NCBI GenBank assembly: GCA_024710705.1
Contig: JANJUF010000019.1
Location: forward strand, 32,939-96,938
Direction: 5' to 3'
Origin: Gemmatimonadaceae bacterium
Lineage (GTDB): Bacteria; Gemmatimonadota; Gemmatimonadetes; Gemmatimonadales; Gemmatimonadaceae
DNA: 64,000 nucleotides
Each line of letters opens with the position of its first letter. The first letter of the stretch is position 1. Shown here piece after piece: positions 26,267 to 33,962 of the stretch. The notes under the pieces were generated by a model. That model had not been told where the DNA came from. It made no database searches and saw only the letters and a list, made by a program, of their open reading frames with translations. A program made the position numbers and the translations under genes.

Positions 26267-27234
26267 TGGAGACCGCCTTCACCAGGCACGCGGGCGTGCC
26301 GGTGCCGCTCATCTGCGGACCGATGTATCCCTGCTCGAATCCCGAACTCGTGGCGGCCGTGAGCGAGGCGGGCGGTCTGGGCATCGTGCAGCCCATCTCC
26401 CTCACCTACGTGCACGGCTACGAGTTTCGCGCCGGCCTGCGCCGCATCAGGTCGCTGACGTCGCGCCCCATCGGGTTCAATGCGCTCATCGAAGGCAACA
26501 ACAAGCTCTACCGCGCGCGGATGACGCAGTGGATCGAGATCGCGCTTGAGGAGGGCATCCGTTTCTTCCTCACGTCGTTGGGGAACCCCACGTGGGTCTG
26601 CGACCGCGTGCACGCGGCCGGCGGTGTGGTGTACCACGACGTCACCGAACGAAAGTGGGCACAGAAGGGCGTGGACGGCGGCGTGGATGGGCTCGTCGCG
26701 GTAAATCGGCTCGCCGGCGGACACGCCGGGAAGCTCGACCCTGAGGCCTTGCTCGCGGAGCTGGCGCCATTCGGCCTCCCGGTGGTCTCGGCCGGCGGCG
26801 TGGGCGATGCGCGGGAGTTCACGCGCCAGCTCCGCCTGGGCTACGCCGCCGTGCAAGTCGGCACGCGGTTCATCGCCACGCCGGAATGTCGAGCGAGCGA
26901 CGCGTACAAGCAGGCCATCGTGGACGCCGACGCCGACGATATCGTGATGACCGAGCGCCTCACTGGCGTGCCGGTGGCCGTGATCCGGAATCCATTCATT
27001 GACAAGCTGGGGACGGGAGCCGGATGGTTTGCGCGGTGGATGCTGCGCGGGCGCCGGCGCAAGCACTGGATGCGCACCTGGTATGCCATCAACTCGGTGC
27101 GTCGGCTCAAGAAGTCGTTGATGACGGGCGACGTGAGCACCGAATACTGGCAGGCCGGACGCTCGGTCGCGGGAATCCACGAGGTGAAGCCGGCCGGCGA
27201 GATCGTGCGGGAGTTCGCCGCGGCATTGGACTGA
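26263..27234 (+). CDS. Nitronate monooxygenase-like flavoprotein
   Basis: 323 aa. This is the FMN-dependent TIM barrel of the nitronate monooxygenase/2-nitropropane dioxygenase family. PLICGPMYPCSNPELVAAVSEAGGLGIV is the N-terminal FMN region with GGLG, given here in parts as ICGPMYP and SEAGGLGIV. VNRLAGGHAG is the family's A-G-G-H-x-G motif and its His is the usual catalytic base. VVSAGGVGD and AAVQVGTRFIATPEC form the phosphate site. The C-terminus carries a basic segment (RGRRRKHWMRT). Such enzymes oxidise alkyl nitronates; some relatives act on enoyl thioesters. Coupling to a thioesterase hints at an acyl-thioester substrate, by inference only. Confidence 0.88.
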   Translation: MMETAFTRHAGVPVPLICGPMYPCSNPELVAAVSEAGGLGIVQPISLTYVHGYEFRAGLRRIRSLTSRPIGFNALIEGNNKLYRARMTQWIEIALEEGIRFFLTSLGNPTWVCDRVHAAGGVVYHDVTERKWAQKGVDGGVDGLVAVNRLAGGHAGKLDPEALLAELAPFGLPVVSAGGVGDAREFTRQLRLGYAAVQVGTRFIATPECRASDAYKQAIVDADADDIVMTERLTGVPVAVIRNPFIDKLGTGAGWFARWMLRGRRRKHWMRTWYAINSVRRLKKSLMTGDVSTEYWQAGRSVAGIHEVKPAGEIVREFAAALD

Positions 27235-27252
27235 TTTGACCCGGAGCTGAAC

Positions 27253-30123
27253 ATGTCGCGGTGCCGCTGGTTGCTGCTCGCCTCGCTGCTCATCCCTGGT
27301 GCACTGGCGGCCCAGGTCGAGGTCCCGCACCTGCCCTGGCGCACCATCACCACCGAGCACTTCCGCATCCATTTCGAACCCGGGCTCGAAGCGTGGGCGC
27401 GCAACCTCGCGTCGCGCATCGAGAGCGTGCGTACGGCGGTTGCCGCGCGCGTGGGCTACACCCCGCCCCAGATGATCGACATCATCGTGGAGGACCCGCT
27501 GAACGTGGCCAACGGCTCAGCGTGGCCATCGCTCTTCACTCCGGCGATGCGATTCTGGGCCACGCCGCCGCAACCGTCGAGCAACCTGAGCGGCATCCGC
27601 GGATGGGGCGAGGTGCTGGCGGTGCACGAGTACGCCCATCTCGCACACCTGTTGCGTCCGTCGCGGGAGCCGGGGTCGCGCCTGCTGGCGTTCCTCTCCG
27701 GATTCTCCGCGAGCCCGATGCTGATGGTCCCGTCCTGGGTCACGGAAGGCTACGCGACGCTCATCGAAGGCGAACTCACCGGCGCCGGGCGACCCAACAA
27801 CGTCTCGCGACCGGCGATCCTCCGGCAGTTGGCGCTGGAGGGCTACCTCCCGAGCTACGGCGAACTGGACGCCACCGGCCGCTTCAACGGCGGCGCGATG
27901 CGCTATCTCGTGGGCTCGGCGTACCTCGAGTGGCTGCAGGAACAACGGGGCGACTCGGCGCTGCCCCACCTCTGGCGCCGGGCCACCTCGCGGAAGGCGC
28001 GCAAGTTCCCCGAGGCGTTCAGCGGCGTGTTCGGCGACGCGCCGGAGCTGCTCTACGGCCGATTCGCCTCGCAACTCACGGCCGATGCCCACGCGGCGCG
28101 CGCCCAACTCGAGGCGCAGGGGCTCGCCACCGGCACGCTGGTGCAGCACTGGATGTGGAATGTCGGCGCACCGGCGCTGGCGCCCGATGGCGAACGGATC
28201 GCCGTGCGACGCGCCTCGCCCAGCGCCGGATTGAAAGTCCAGGTGCTCTCGCTCAGCCCGCAGCCGGTGAGCGCGCGCGACTCGGCGCGGGCGGCGAATC
28301 ACTTCGCGCGCGATCCCGAGGACGTGCGCCCCATCGCGGTCTACCCGCGGCCGCTGCGCGCCATCGCCGCGCTCACGCCAAAGGGCGGGGCGAGCTACGA
28401 CGTGCCGCGCTGGTTCCGCGACGGCCAGCGTCTGCTTGTCACGCGCTCGGTGCCCCGCTCCGACGGTCGCGCGCGGCCGGACCTGTTCATCTGGACCCTC
28501 GAGAACGGCGCCGTGCGGCGCGTGACGCGGGCCGCCGGCATCCTACTGGCCGACCCCCTTCCCGACGGTCGCACCGCGGCGGCGCTCACCTGCGGCGCCG
28601 GGACTTGCTCCTTGGTCTTGGTGGACCTCACCAACGGCACCCTGCGACCGCTCGCCGCCGGCGCGCTCGACCGCGGATTCGCCGGCGTGCGCGTCTCGCC
28701 CGACGGAAGGCGCGTGGTCTCGTCACGGCAGCGCGGTGCCTCGTGGGACCTCGTCGTGGTGGACATCGCGAGTGGGGCGATCGCCGCCGTGGGGCCCACC
28801 GACGGTGCCCCGCGCCACTCGGCCACCTGGGCCGACGACTCGACGCTCGTGGCCGTGAGCGAAGCCAGCGGCGTGGCCGTGTTGGAACGCATCGCCGTGT
28901 CCGGAAACCGCGTGGAGGTGATCGCCCGTACGGCGAGCGCCGCCGGCGCGCCCGATGTGGCGCCCGATGGTCGCGTGTACTGGCTGGATCTCCACGGTCG
29001 CGGTTTTGACCTCCGCGTGAGCGATACCGGCGTCGCGCTCGCACCGGGTCCTCCGCTCGACAGCGCGCTGTTCCCCGCGACGCGGCGCGTGAACACGCGA
29101 GTGGCGCAGGAGTTCGACTCGGCCGCCTTCACCGAGCCGCGCCCCTACGGCATCGGAACGATGGGCGTCGCCTTCGTGCCCTCGACCATCTCCGGACCTG
29201 AAGGCGACGGCTGGACGGTCGGGCTCAACGCCAACGACCCCTTGGGACGTCTCCGATTCTACGCCGCGGGCGGCGACGGAACGGCCGCGAGTTGGCGTGG
29301 CGGCCGCGCGGCCCTGACCTACCGTGGCCTGCCGGCGGCACTCCACGTCCAAGGATGGTCGGCGCAGCAGGAGGTCTCGGCGCAGCGCCGCTTCGGTGGC
29401 GTCGGCGCCGAGTGGCTCGATGTGGCGTACCGCGGTCTCCTGGGCGCTGCGTCCGTCGATCGGCACGGCGTGGGCTCCACCACGGCGATTCGCATCGGCG
29501 CGTCCGCCGGCCACGTGGAATCGCTCACCGACGGCTCGTCCGTGGACCGCAGCCTCGTCTTCGGTGCGCTCGGACTGCGACGCGCGTTCACACCGGGGAG
29601 CACAACCCTCATCACGGCCGAACTCGATCTCGCACTCAGCCAGGGCAGCACCGGCGACGCGGCCTGGACGCGGTCCAGCGTTGCGGTGGCGCTTGCCGGC
29701 GGGCCCACGAACGGCGCGCGGCTGGGCATTCGCGGGCAGGCGGGCCGCGTCTTCAGCGATGTCCTGCCCGGGTACGAGCGCTTCAGCCTCGGCGGGGGCG
29801 GCGCGCCCTACGTGGATGACGCGGCGCTCGCGCAGCGAGTGCACTACCCCGCCCTTCCCGTCGGCGCCCTGAGCGGCTCGCGCTACGCAATCTTCTCAGC
29901 CGAGACGACCGGGATGCTCCGCGTCCATCACGACTGGCTCACGGCCGGCAGTGAGTGGGGTCGCTTCACGCGCGTGGCGGGCGTGGCGATGTCGCTGGAC
30001 GTGAATCGCATCGCCGTGTTCCGCCTGCCTTCGTTCCGCGCGCTCGCCGGGGTGAGCCACATCCTGAATGCGCCGCTGGCGAATGCGACCATCGGGTACG
30101 TGTCGCTCTCCGTGCGCCCCTGA
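27253..30123 (+). CDS. Gluzincin-like peptidase, beta-propeller and outer-membrane barrel fusion
   Basis: 956 aa with a signal peptide (about 1-20). Residues 25-280 are a peptidase MA-like domain with H125-E-Y-A-H129 and, about 40 residues on, WVTEGYATLIEGE, which supplies the third zinc ligand Glu. Residues about 290-620 resemble a TolB/PD40-like propeller (VRVSPDGRRVVSSRQR, APDVAPDGRVYWLD). About 640-956 is a barrel-like series of strands ending in a hydrophobic-aromatic pattern (TIGYVSLSVRP), suggesting insertion in the outer membrane. Substrate unknown. It follows the nitronate monooxygenase-like gene by 18 nt with a GGAG site. Confidence 0.75.
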   Translation: MSRCRWLLLASLLIPGALAAQVEVPHLPWRTITTEHFRIHFEPGLEAWARNLASRIESVRTAVAARVGYTPPQMIDIIVEDPLNVANGSAWPSLFTPAMRFWATPPQPSSNLSGIRGWGEVLAVHEYAHLAHLLRPSREPGSRLLAFLSGFSASPMLMVPSWVTEGYATLIEGELTGAGRPNNVSRPAILRQLALEGYLPSYGELDATGRFNGGAMRYLVGSAYLEWLQEQRGDSALPHLWRRATSRKARKFPEAFSGVFGDAPELLYGRFASQLTADAHAARAQLEAQGLATGTLVQHWMWNVGAPALAPDGERIAVRRASPSAGLKVQVLSLSPQPVSARDSARAANHFARDPEDVRPIAVYPRPLRAIAALTPKGGASYDVPRWFRDGQRLLVTRSVPRSDGRARPDLFIWTLENGAVRRVTRAAGILLADPLPDGRTAAALTCGAGTCSLVLVDLTNGTLRPLAAGALDRGFAGVRVSPDGRRVVSSRQRGASWDLVVVDIASGAIAAVGPTDGAPRHSATWADDSTLVAVSEASGVAVLERIAVSGNRVEVIARTASAAGAPDVAPDGRVYWLDLHGRGFDLRVSDTGVALAPGPPLDSALFPATRRVNTRVAQEFDSAAFTEPRPYGIGTMGVAFVPSTISGPEGDGWTVGLNANDPLGRLRFYAAGGDGTAASWRGGRAALTYRGLPAALHVQGWSAQQEVSAQRRFGGVGAEWLDVAYRGLLGAASVDRHGVGSTTAIRIGASAGHVESLTDGSSVDRSLVFGALGLRRAFTPGSTTLITAELDLALSQGSTGDAAWTRSSVAVALAGGPTNGARLGIRGQAGRVFSDVLPGYERFSLGGGGAPYVDDAALAQRVHYPALPVGALSGSRYAIFSAETTGMLRVHHDWLTAGSEWGRFTRVAGVAMSLDVNRIAVFRLPSFRALAGVSHILNAPLANATIGYVSLSVRP

Positions 30124-30133
30124 GGCGCCGGAC

Positions 30134-31588
30134 TCACCGCGCTGCCGCGACGCGAGTGCGCGTGGCGCCGGGTCCGGGCCACCAGCGGTGCGTGAGCACG
30201 GCCACGCGACCCGGCCGCACCGTCACCGTGCCGAGTGAGACGACCTCATCGCCCCGCGTGATCTCCACCGGGTGGTCGCCGACCGGAAGACGCGCGCGCG
30301 CGACGGTGATGCGGTCGGGGAGCAACTGCCAGGCCCGCAGGTCTGGTTGGTCGATGACGGTGGACCCCACGGACAGCGCCCCGAGGCCGACGCCAAGGAG
30401 GACGCGCCCCCACTTGATGCCGCCTTTCTTGCCGTCATCGTCGTCGTCGTCGTCCTTCGTGGCGCTCGAGATCGCCTGATCGGCGGCACGCATGGCGGCG
30501 TATCGCACGGCCGCACGCGCGATGGCCCGCGTGAGCCGTGCGCCCTGGCCGCGCTCGAAGTCAGCGCCCACGCCGCTGGTGACGTCGGCGGAGATCGATT
30601 GGAAGCCGGTGACCGTCGGCGGGTGGCCACTGTCGGTCGCGGTAGGCGAGGCGCGGGCCCCCACTGCGTACGCGGAGCGCGTTCCCTCGCCGAAGCTCGC
30701 CCAGTTCACCTCGTAGGTGAGCCAGCCGACGTGGGCCGGGGAACGCGGATCGAACGAGCTGTCGAAGCGGCGGCGCCGCACGACCTCGGCCGCCGCCAGT
30801 CGCGCGTCGTCGTCGCCCGTGGTGAGAGCCACCAGCTCGTCGCCATTCATGTAGACGCCGAGCGCCTGCGGCTGCGGGCGCCCGACGAACCCGTCTTCCA
30901 GCAATACCACCACGTCCCCGCTGTCGGCGGGAGCGAAGGTCGTGTCGCCCGGGAGGGTTTCCAGGAGCGCGGCCGCATTGCGGTAGGCCACGATGGCATC
31001 CTGCCGTTCGCCGGCCGCCTCGAACAGCACGCCGGTCACATAGCGCAGCGTGCCCTCAAGTGCGCTCGGCACGCGAGGGCCCTCCTCGTTCTGGAGCAAG
31101 AGGGCGAGGCGTCGCGCCTCCACCGCCGTCTCATCGAGCTCGTTGCGGGCGAGCCAGTTGAGCGCGCCGTAGTACGGGATGAACAGATGCTCGGTCGTCC
31201 CCGGGAGATAGGGGAGCGTTGCATCGCTGGTGACAATGGAGTAGGCGGCGGTGGAGACGCGCTTCGTGAAGCGGTCTTCCACCAGCGCCCACGCACGGTC
31301 CATGCTCTTGGACCCGGCCTCGTACTCCCCCGCGTGCAGCGCGATGACGCCACGATACATGTGCCGGAGGAGCACGTCGGTGGGGGCGAGCTGCTTGTCG
31401 CGCATCGCGTCCCAGGCCTGCGTGGGCCGGCCGTACACAAGATGGTCGCGGATGGCCCACTCGGCCGCGATGCCAGCCGGTCCGGCGCGCCACGCCGCGT
31501 TCGCCGCCGCGCAGCCGCTGCTCGCAAGGAGCAACGGCAGCACGACGGCGAATCTCAGGCGGGACGCATGGCCGGCGTGTCCTCGCAT
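30134..31588 (-). CDS. COG3014-like lipoprotein
   Basis: 484 aa from the ATG at 31588. The lipobox is LASSGCAAAN with Cys26. The N-terminal half is helical with TPR-like repeats (YEAGSKSMDRAWALVEDR, RQDAIVAYRNAAALLETL). The second half carries beta strands around VVVLLEDGFVGRP and a seven-Asp run near residue 385, followed by a Gly-rich hydrophobic segment. The arrangement lpoB, middle TPR lipoprotein, COG3014 lipoprotein is a recurring gene triad. COG3014 proteins have no established function, but this linkage suggests a role in envelope or peptidoglycan assembly. It starts 7 nt after the preceding gene. Confidence 0.75.
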   Translation of the reverse strand: MRGHAGHASRLRFAVVLPLLLASSGCAAANAAWRAGPAGIAAEWAIRDHLVYGRPTQAWDAMRDKQLAPTDVLLRHMYRGVIALHAGEYEAGSKSMDRAWALVEDRFTKRVSTAAYSIVTSDATLPYLPGTTEHLFIPYYGALNWLARNELDETAVEARRLALLLQNEEGPRVPSALEGTLRYVTGVLFEAAGERQDAIVAYRNAAALLETLPGDTTFAPADSGDVVVLLEDGFVGRPQPQALGVYMNGDELVALTTGDDDARLAAAEVVRRRRFDSSFDPRSPAHVGWLTYEVNWASFGEGTRSAYAVGARASPTATDSGHPPTVTGFQSISADVTSGVGADFERGQGARLTRAIARAAVRYAAMRAADQAISSATKDDDDDDDGKKGGIKWGRVLLGVGLGALSVGSTVIDQPDLRAWQLLPDRITVARARLPVGDHPVEITRGDEVVSLGTVTVRPGRVAVLTHRWWPGPGATRTRVAAAR

Positions 31589-31595
31589 CGGGCGA

Positions 31596-32462
31596 TCAGC
31601 GAACTTGCCGCTCGAGCACCACGATGCGCTGCTGCGCCAACGCGATGGCCTCGGCCATCTTCGCCGCGGCGTCGCCCTGCGCCTGGATCCGCTCAATGTC
31701 GAGCGACAGGAGGAATCGCTGATAGCGCATCAACGCCTCCTGCGGACGGAGCTGCAGATCGAGCAGGCGCGCCGCCTTATACTCGATCTCCGGCGCCTGC
31801 GGATCGAGCACGCTGGCGCGGTCGTAGCGGTTGAGCGCCCCGGCGAGGTCGTTGGCGGCGACCAGATCATCGCCCTCGCGCACCAGGGCCTCGGCCTGAC
31901 GCTGCGCCTGCATCGCCGCCGTCTGGTCCTGGGGATGCGCGACCACCATGATGCCCTGCGGGCCGCGACGGCTGATCACCGACGCCATCCCGCGATCCAA
32001 CTGGACAATCATCACCTGCCCCGTGCGGTCGTATGGCGACGCCGACGGCGAGGCCGGCACCATCGTGCCAAAGCCATCGAAGCGGCGCACCACCCAAGCG
32101 TCGGGCGCGGTACGCGCGGCTGCCATGACCTGCTCGGGATTCATGCCGATGGTGATCTCACCGCGGGCCATCGCTTCACAGACGGCCGGCGCACAGCTGC
32201 GGGCGGCGACCGCGAACACGCTGTCGGCCGAGGCACGGATACGGGCGTACTCCATCTGCACGCTGGTCGCGACGGCGTTGGGATCCACCTGCTCCACCTG
32301 AGCGTTGTTCGGCAGGACGACGGGCTGTTCCACACGCTGCGGATAGGGCGCGCAGGCACCGGCGAGCAACACGGCGCTGACGAGGGCGAAAAGGCCGATC
32401 GCGCGGAGCGGGAGCTCACGGGCGCGCACGACGGTGCGGACGGACTGGGAATGGCGACGCAT
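31596..32462 (-). CDS. TPR lipoprotein of the LpoB cluster
   Basis: 288 aa. The ATG at 32462 is chosen because GGAG lies 6 nt before it, whereas the ATG at 32468 abuts the site. A signal ending LLAGACAPYP predicts lipidation or cleavage. The central region (CEAMARGEITIGMNPEQVMAA) looks like the SmpA/BamE-type G-M-x-x-x-x-V turn. The C-terminal part has TPR helices (AANDLAGALNRYDRASVL, EYKAARLLDLQLRPQEA). It probably binds a partner in the periplasm together with LpoB and the COG3014 protein. Confidence 0.65.
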   Translation of the reverse strand: MRRHSQSVRTVVRARELPLRAIGLFALVSAVLLAGACAPYPQRVEQPVVLPNNAQVEQVDPNAVATSVQMEYARIRASADSVFAVAARSCAPAVCEAMARGEITIGMNPEQVMAAARTAPDAWVVRRFDGFGTMVPASPSASPYDRTGQVMIVQLDRGMASVISRRGPQGIMVVAHPQDQTAAMQAQRQAEALVREGDDLVAANDLAGALNRYDRASVLDPQAPEIEYKAARLLDLQLRPQEALMRYQRFLLSLDIERIQAQGDAAAKMAEAIALAQQRIVVLERQVR

Positions 32463-32475
32463 GATCATCTCCGGA

Positions 32476-33084
32476 TCAGGGCGTGAGGCGACGACGCTGG
32501 ATGTACTTCTTGATCTTGTGCTGTCCCATCCAGGTGCGGACGTTCGTCTCGAGGTCGAGGAGCGTGGCATCGATCTGATAGAACACCACGCGCTCGCGAC
32601 CCTCGCTGTCCTCAATGGCTTGCACGTCACCCTGGAGCATGTAGCGGGCCCCGAGCTCGCGGGCCATGCGCGCCCGGCTCTCGGCCGAGGCATTCGTCTG
32701 CTGGTCTTCGCGCTCGGCGCGGAGTTCCTCGCGCTCCTCGGCACTGGCCACCAGACGCACCAGCCCCGTGGTCACGTACGCCCGCTCGAGATCGCGGATG
32801 AAGGTCCCGACCGGGATGTGCTCCATGGTGCGATTGCGGAACTGCCCGACGATCACCGTGGGCGGGGTCCCCCCGTTGGCGGCCGCATAATCACGCGCCC
32901 AGGTGCCTTCCAGCGACTGCGTGATCAGCGCGTTGGCCACCAACCGCGAGTCGGCATCGTTCCAACGGCCGCTGAGGTCGGTGACACTGTTGGGATCGAT
33001 CCGTTCCACCCGCTTGATTGAGCAGCCGCTGACGGCGACGACGGTCAGCACGAGGGTGGCGAGGAGACTGCGGCGCAGCAACAT
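32476..33084 (-). CDS. lpoB: LpoB-family penicillin-binding protein activator
   Basis: 202 aa. The lipobox is VAVSGC with Cys21. The rest fits the LpoB fold: RWNDADSRLVANALITQSLEG, then PTVIVGQFRNRTMEHIPVGT, ARELGARYMLQGDV and QIDATLLDLETN, the order seen in LpoB/COG3417. In E. coli LpoB is an outer-membrane lipoprotein that stimulates PBP1b. No PBP gene is in this window. It is the first gene of a three-lipoprotein operon; the following genes start 13 and 7 nt after their predecessors. Confidence 0.85.
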   Translation of the reverse strand: MLLRRSLLATLVLTVVAVSGCSIKRVERIDPNSVTDLSGRWNDADSRLVANALITQSLEGTWARDYAAANGGTPPTVIVGQFRNRTMEHIPVGTFIRDLERAYVTTGLVRLVASAEEREELRAEREDQQTNASAESRARMARELGARYMLQGDVQAIEDSEGRERVVFYQIDATLLDLETNVRTWMGQHKIKKYIQRRRLTP

Positions 33085-33312
33085 GGGATGCCTCACTTGA
33101 GACGGAAGTCGGACGACGAAAGACGGGCGCTCGCCAAGAACATTACGCACGAGTCTTGCCTGAGTTGCTACACCCGTAAGCTACGGAGTTTCATGCGGTT
33201 AGGGCGAATACCCTACATCGAGCGTCCTCGGAAAGTGACAGCCCTGTGTCCAGAATCCCAGCGCACGGGAGGCTCCGCGAGTGGTCGGCTGTCGCGCCCG
33301 GCGCTGCCAACC

Positions 33313-33318
33313 TATGTT
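33313..33318 (+). promoter_or_regulatory. -10-like TATGTT before the 208-aa membrane protein
   Basis: TATGTT followed by 6 nt and the GTG at 33325, the same spacing as at tilS. No ribosome binding site is present, so a leaderless transcript is likely. Confidence 0.45.
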
Positions 33319-33324
33319 CCCGGC

Positions 33325-33951
33325 GTGCTGCCTTCCCGCCTCGCCGCGCTCCTCGCGGCGATTCCCGACTTCGCCATCGCCGGCCTCGCGCTGGCCACGT
33401 GGATATCCCCCACGCGCGTCGGCGAAGAGAAGGTGGCGTGGTTCCTGGGGCTGATGCTCCTCGAGTTCATCGTGGTGCACTCCTCGGCGTTCCTCGGCAT
33501 GGTGGCGCTCAGCGACGCGCCGAGACCGAAGCGCGTGGTGAGGGCCCTGCTGCTCTCCGCCTTCTATACCATGTTCGCGGCCGCCTTCGCCGTCGGCATG
33601 AAACACTGGTGGCCGCTGTGGGCATTCTGGATGCTCACGGCCAATCGCCTGCTCGGAATCCTGCTCGGGCAGGCCCCCACCGGTCACGAGCGCGACTTCG
33701 CCATGGCCAACTGGGCGACGGGGGCAGTCTGCTACCTCCTCGGAGCCTTCGTGACGGTGTTGCTCCCGCTGCCGCAACTCGGGGTGCGTCCCGGCATGCT
33801 CGGTGCTATCGCCGACGATGCCGGGGGGCTCTGGCTCGACGAGCCGCACCGTGTACTCGCGTTCGCAGTGCTTTACTTCACGCTGACGGGCCTGCTCAGC
33901 CTGTTCTCGCACCGCTGGACCCCACCCGCCGCGGCGCGCGCGACCGCATAA
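33325..33951 (+). CDS. Polytopic membrane protein, unknown function
   Basis: 208 aa from a GTG; the longer frame from 33088 is not supported by a start signal. Five or so hydrophobic segments are visible (about 5-25, 38-58, 69-93, 97-110 and 132-150, with another near the C-terminus). Motifs such as EFIVVHSSAFLG with an intramembrane His, and GMKHWWPLWAFWMLTANRLLG, are distinctive, but no family name comes to mind. The TATGTT-N6-GTG arrangement supports this start. The stop codon is part of the TAACTT element for the next gene. Confidence 0.6.
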   Translation: MLPSRLAALLAAIPDFAIAGLALATWISPTRVGEEKVAWFLGLMLLEFIVVHSSAFLGMVALSDAPRPKRVVRALLLSAFYTMFAAAFAVGMKHWWPLWAFWMLTANRLLGILLGQAPTGHERDFAMANWATGAVCYLLGAFVTVLLPLPQLGVRPGMLGAIADDAGGLWLDEPHRVLAFAVLYFTLTGLLSLFSHRWTPPAAARATA

Positions 33952-33954
33952 CTT
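33949..33954 (+). promoter_or_regulatory. -10-like TAACTT before the penicillin acylase
   Basis: TAACTT starts with the stop codon of the previous gene and ends 8 nt before the ATG at 33963. There is no Shine-Dalgarno sequence. The region AACTTTCCCCGCC-ATG is closely matched by AACTTTCCCGC-ATG before the AI-2E-type permease gene. Confidence 0.4.
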
Positions 33955-33962
33955 TCCCCGCC

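Noticed and set aside
30425..30460. GTC/ATC-rich stretch as a microsatellite
   Set aside because: It encodes the seven-Asp run of the COG3014-like lipoprotein in frame; there is no evidence of slippage.
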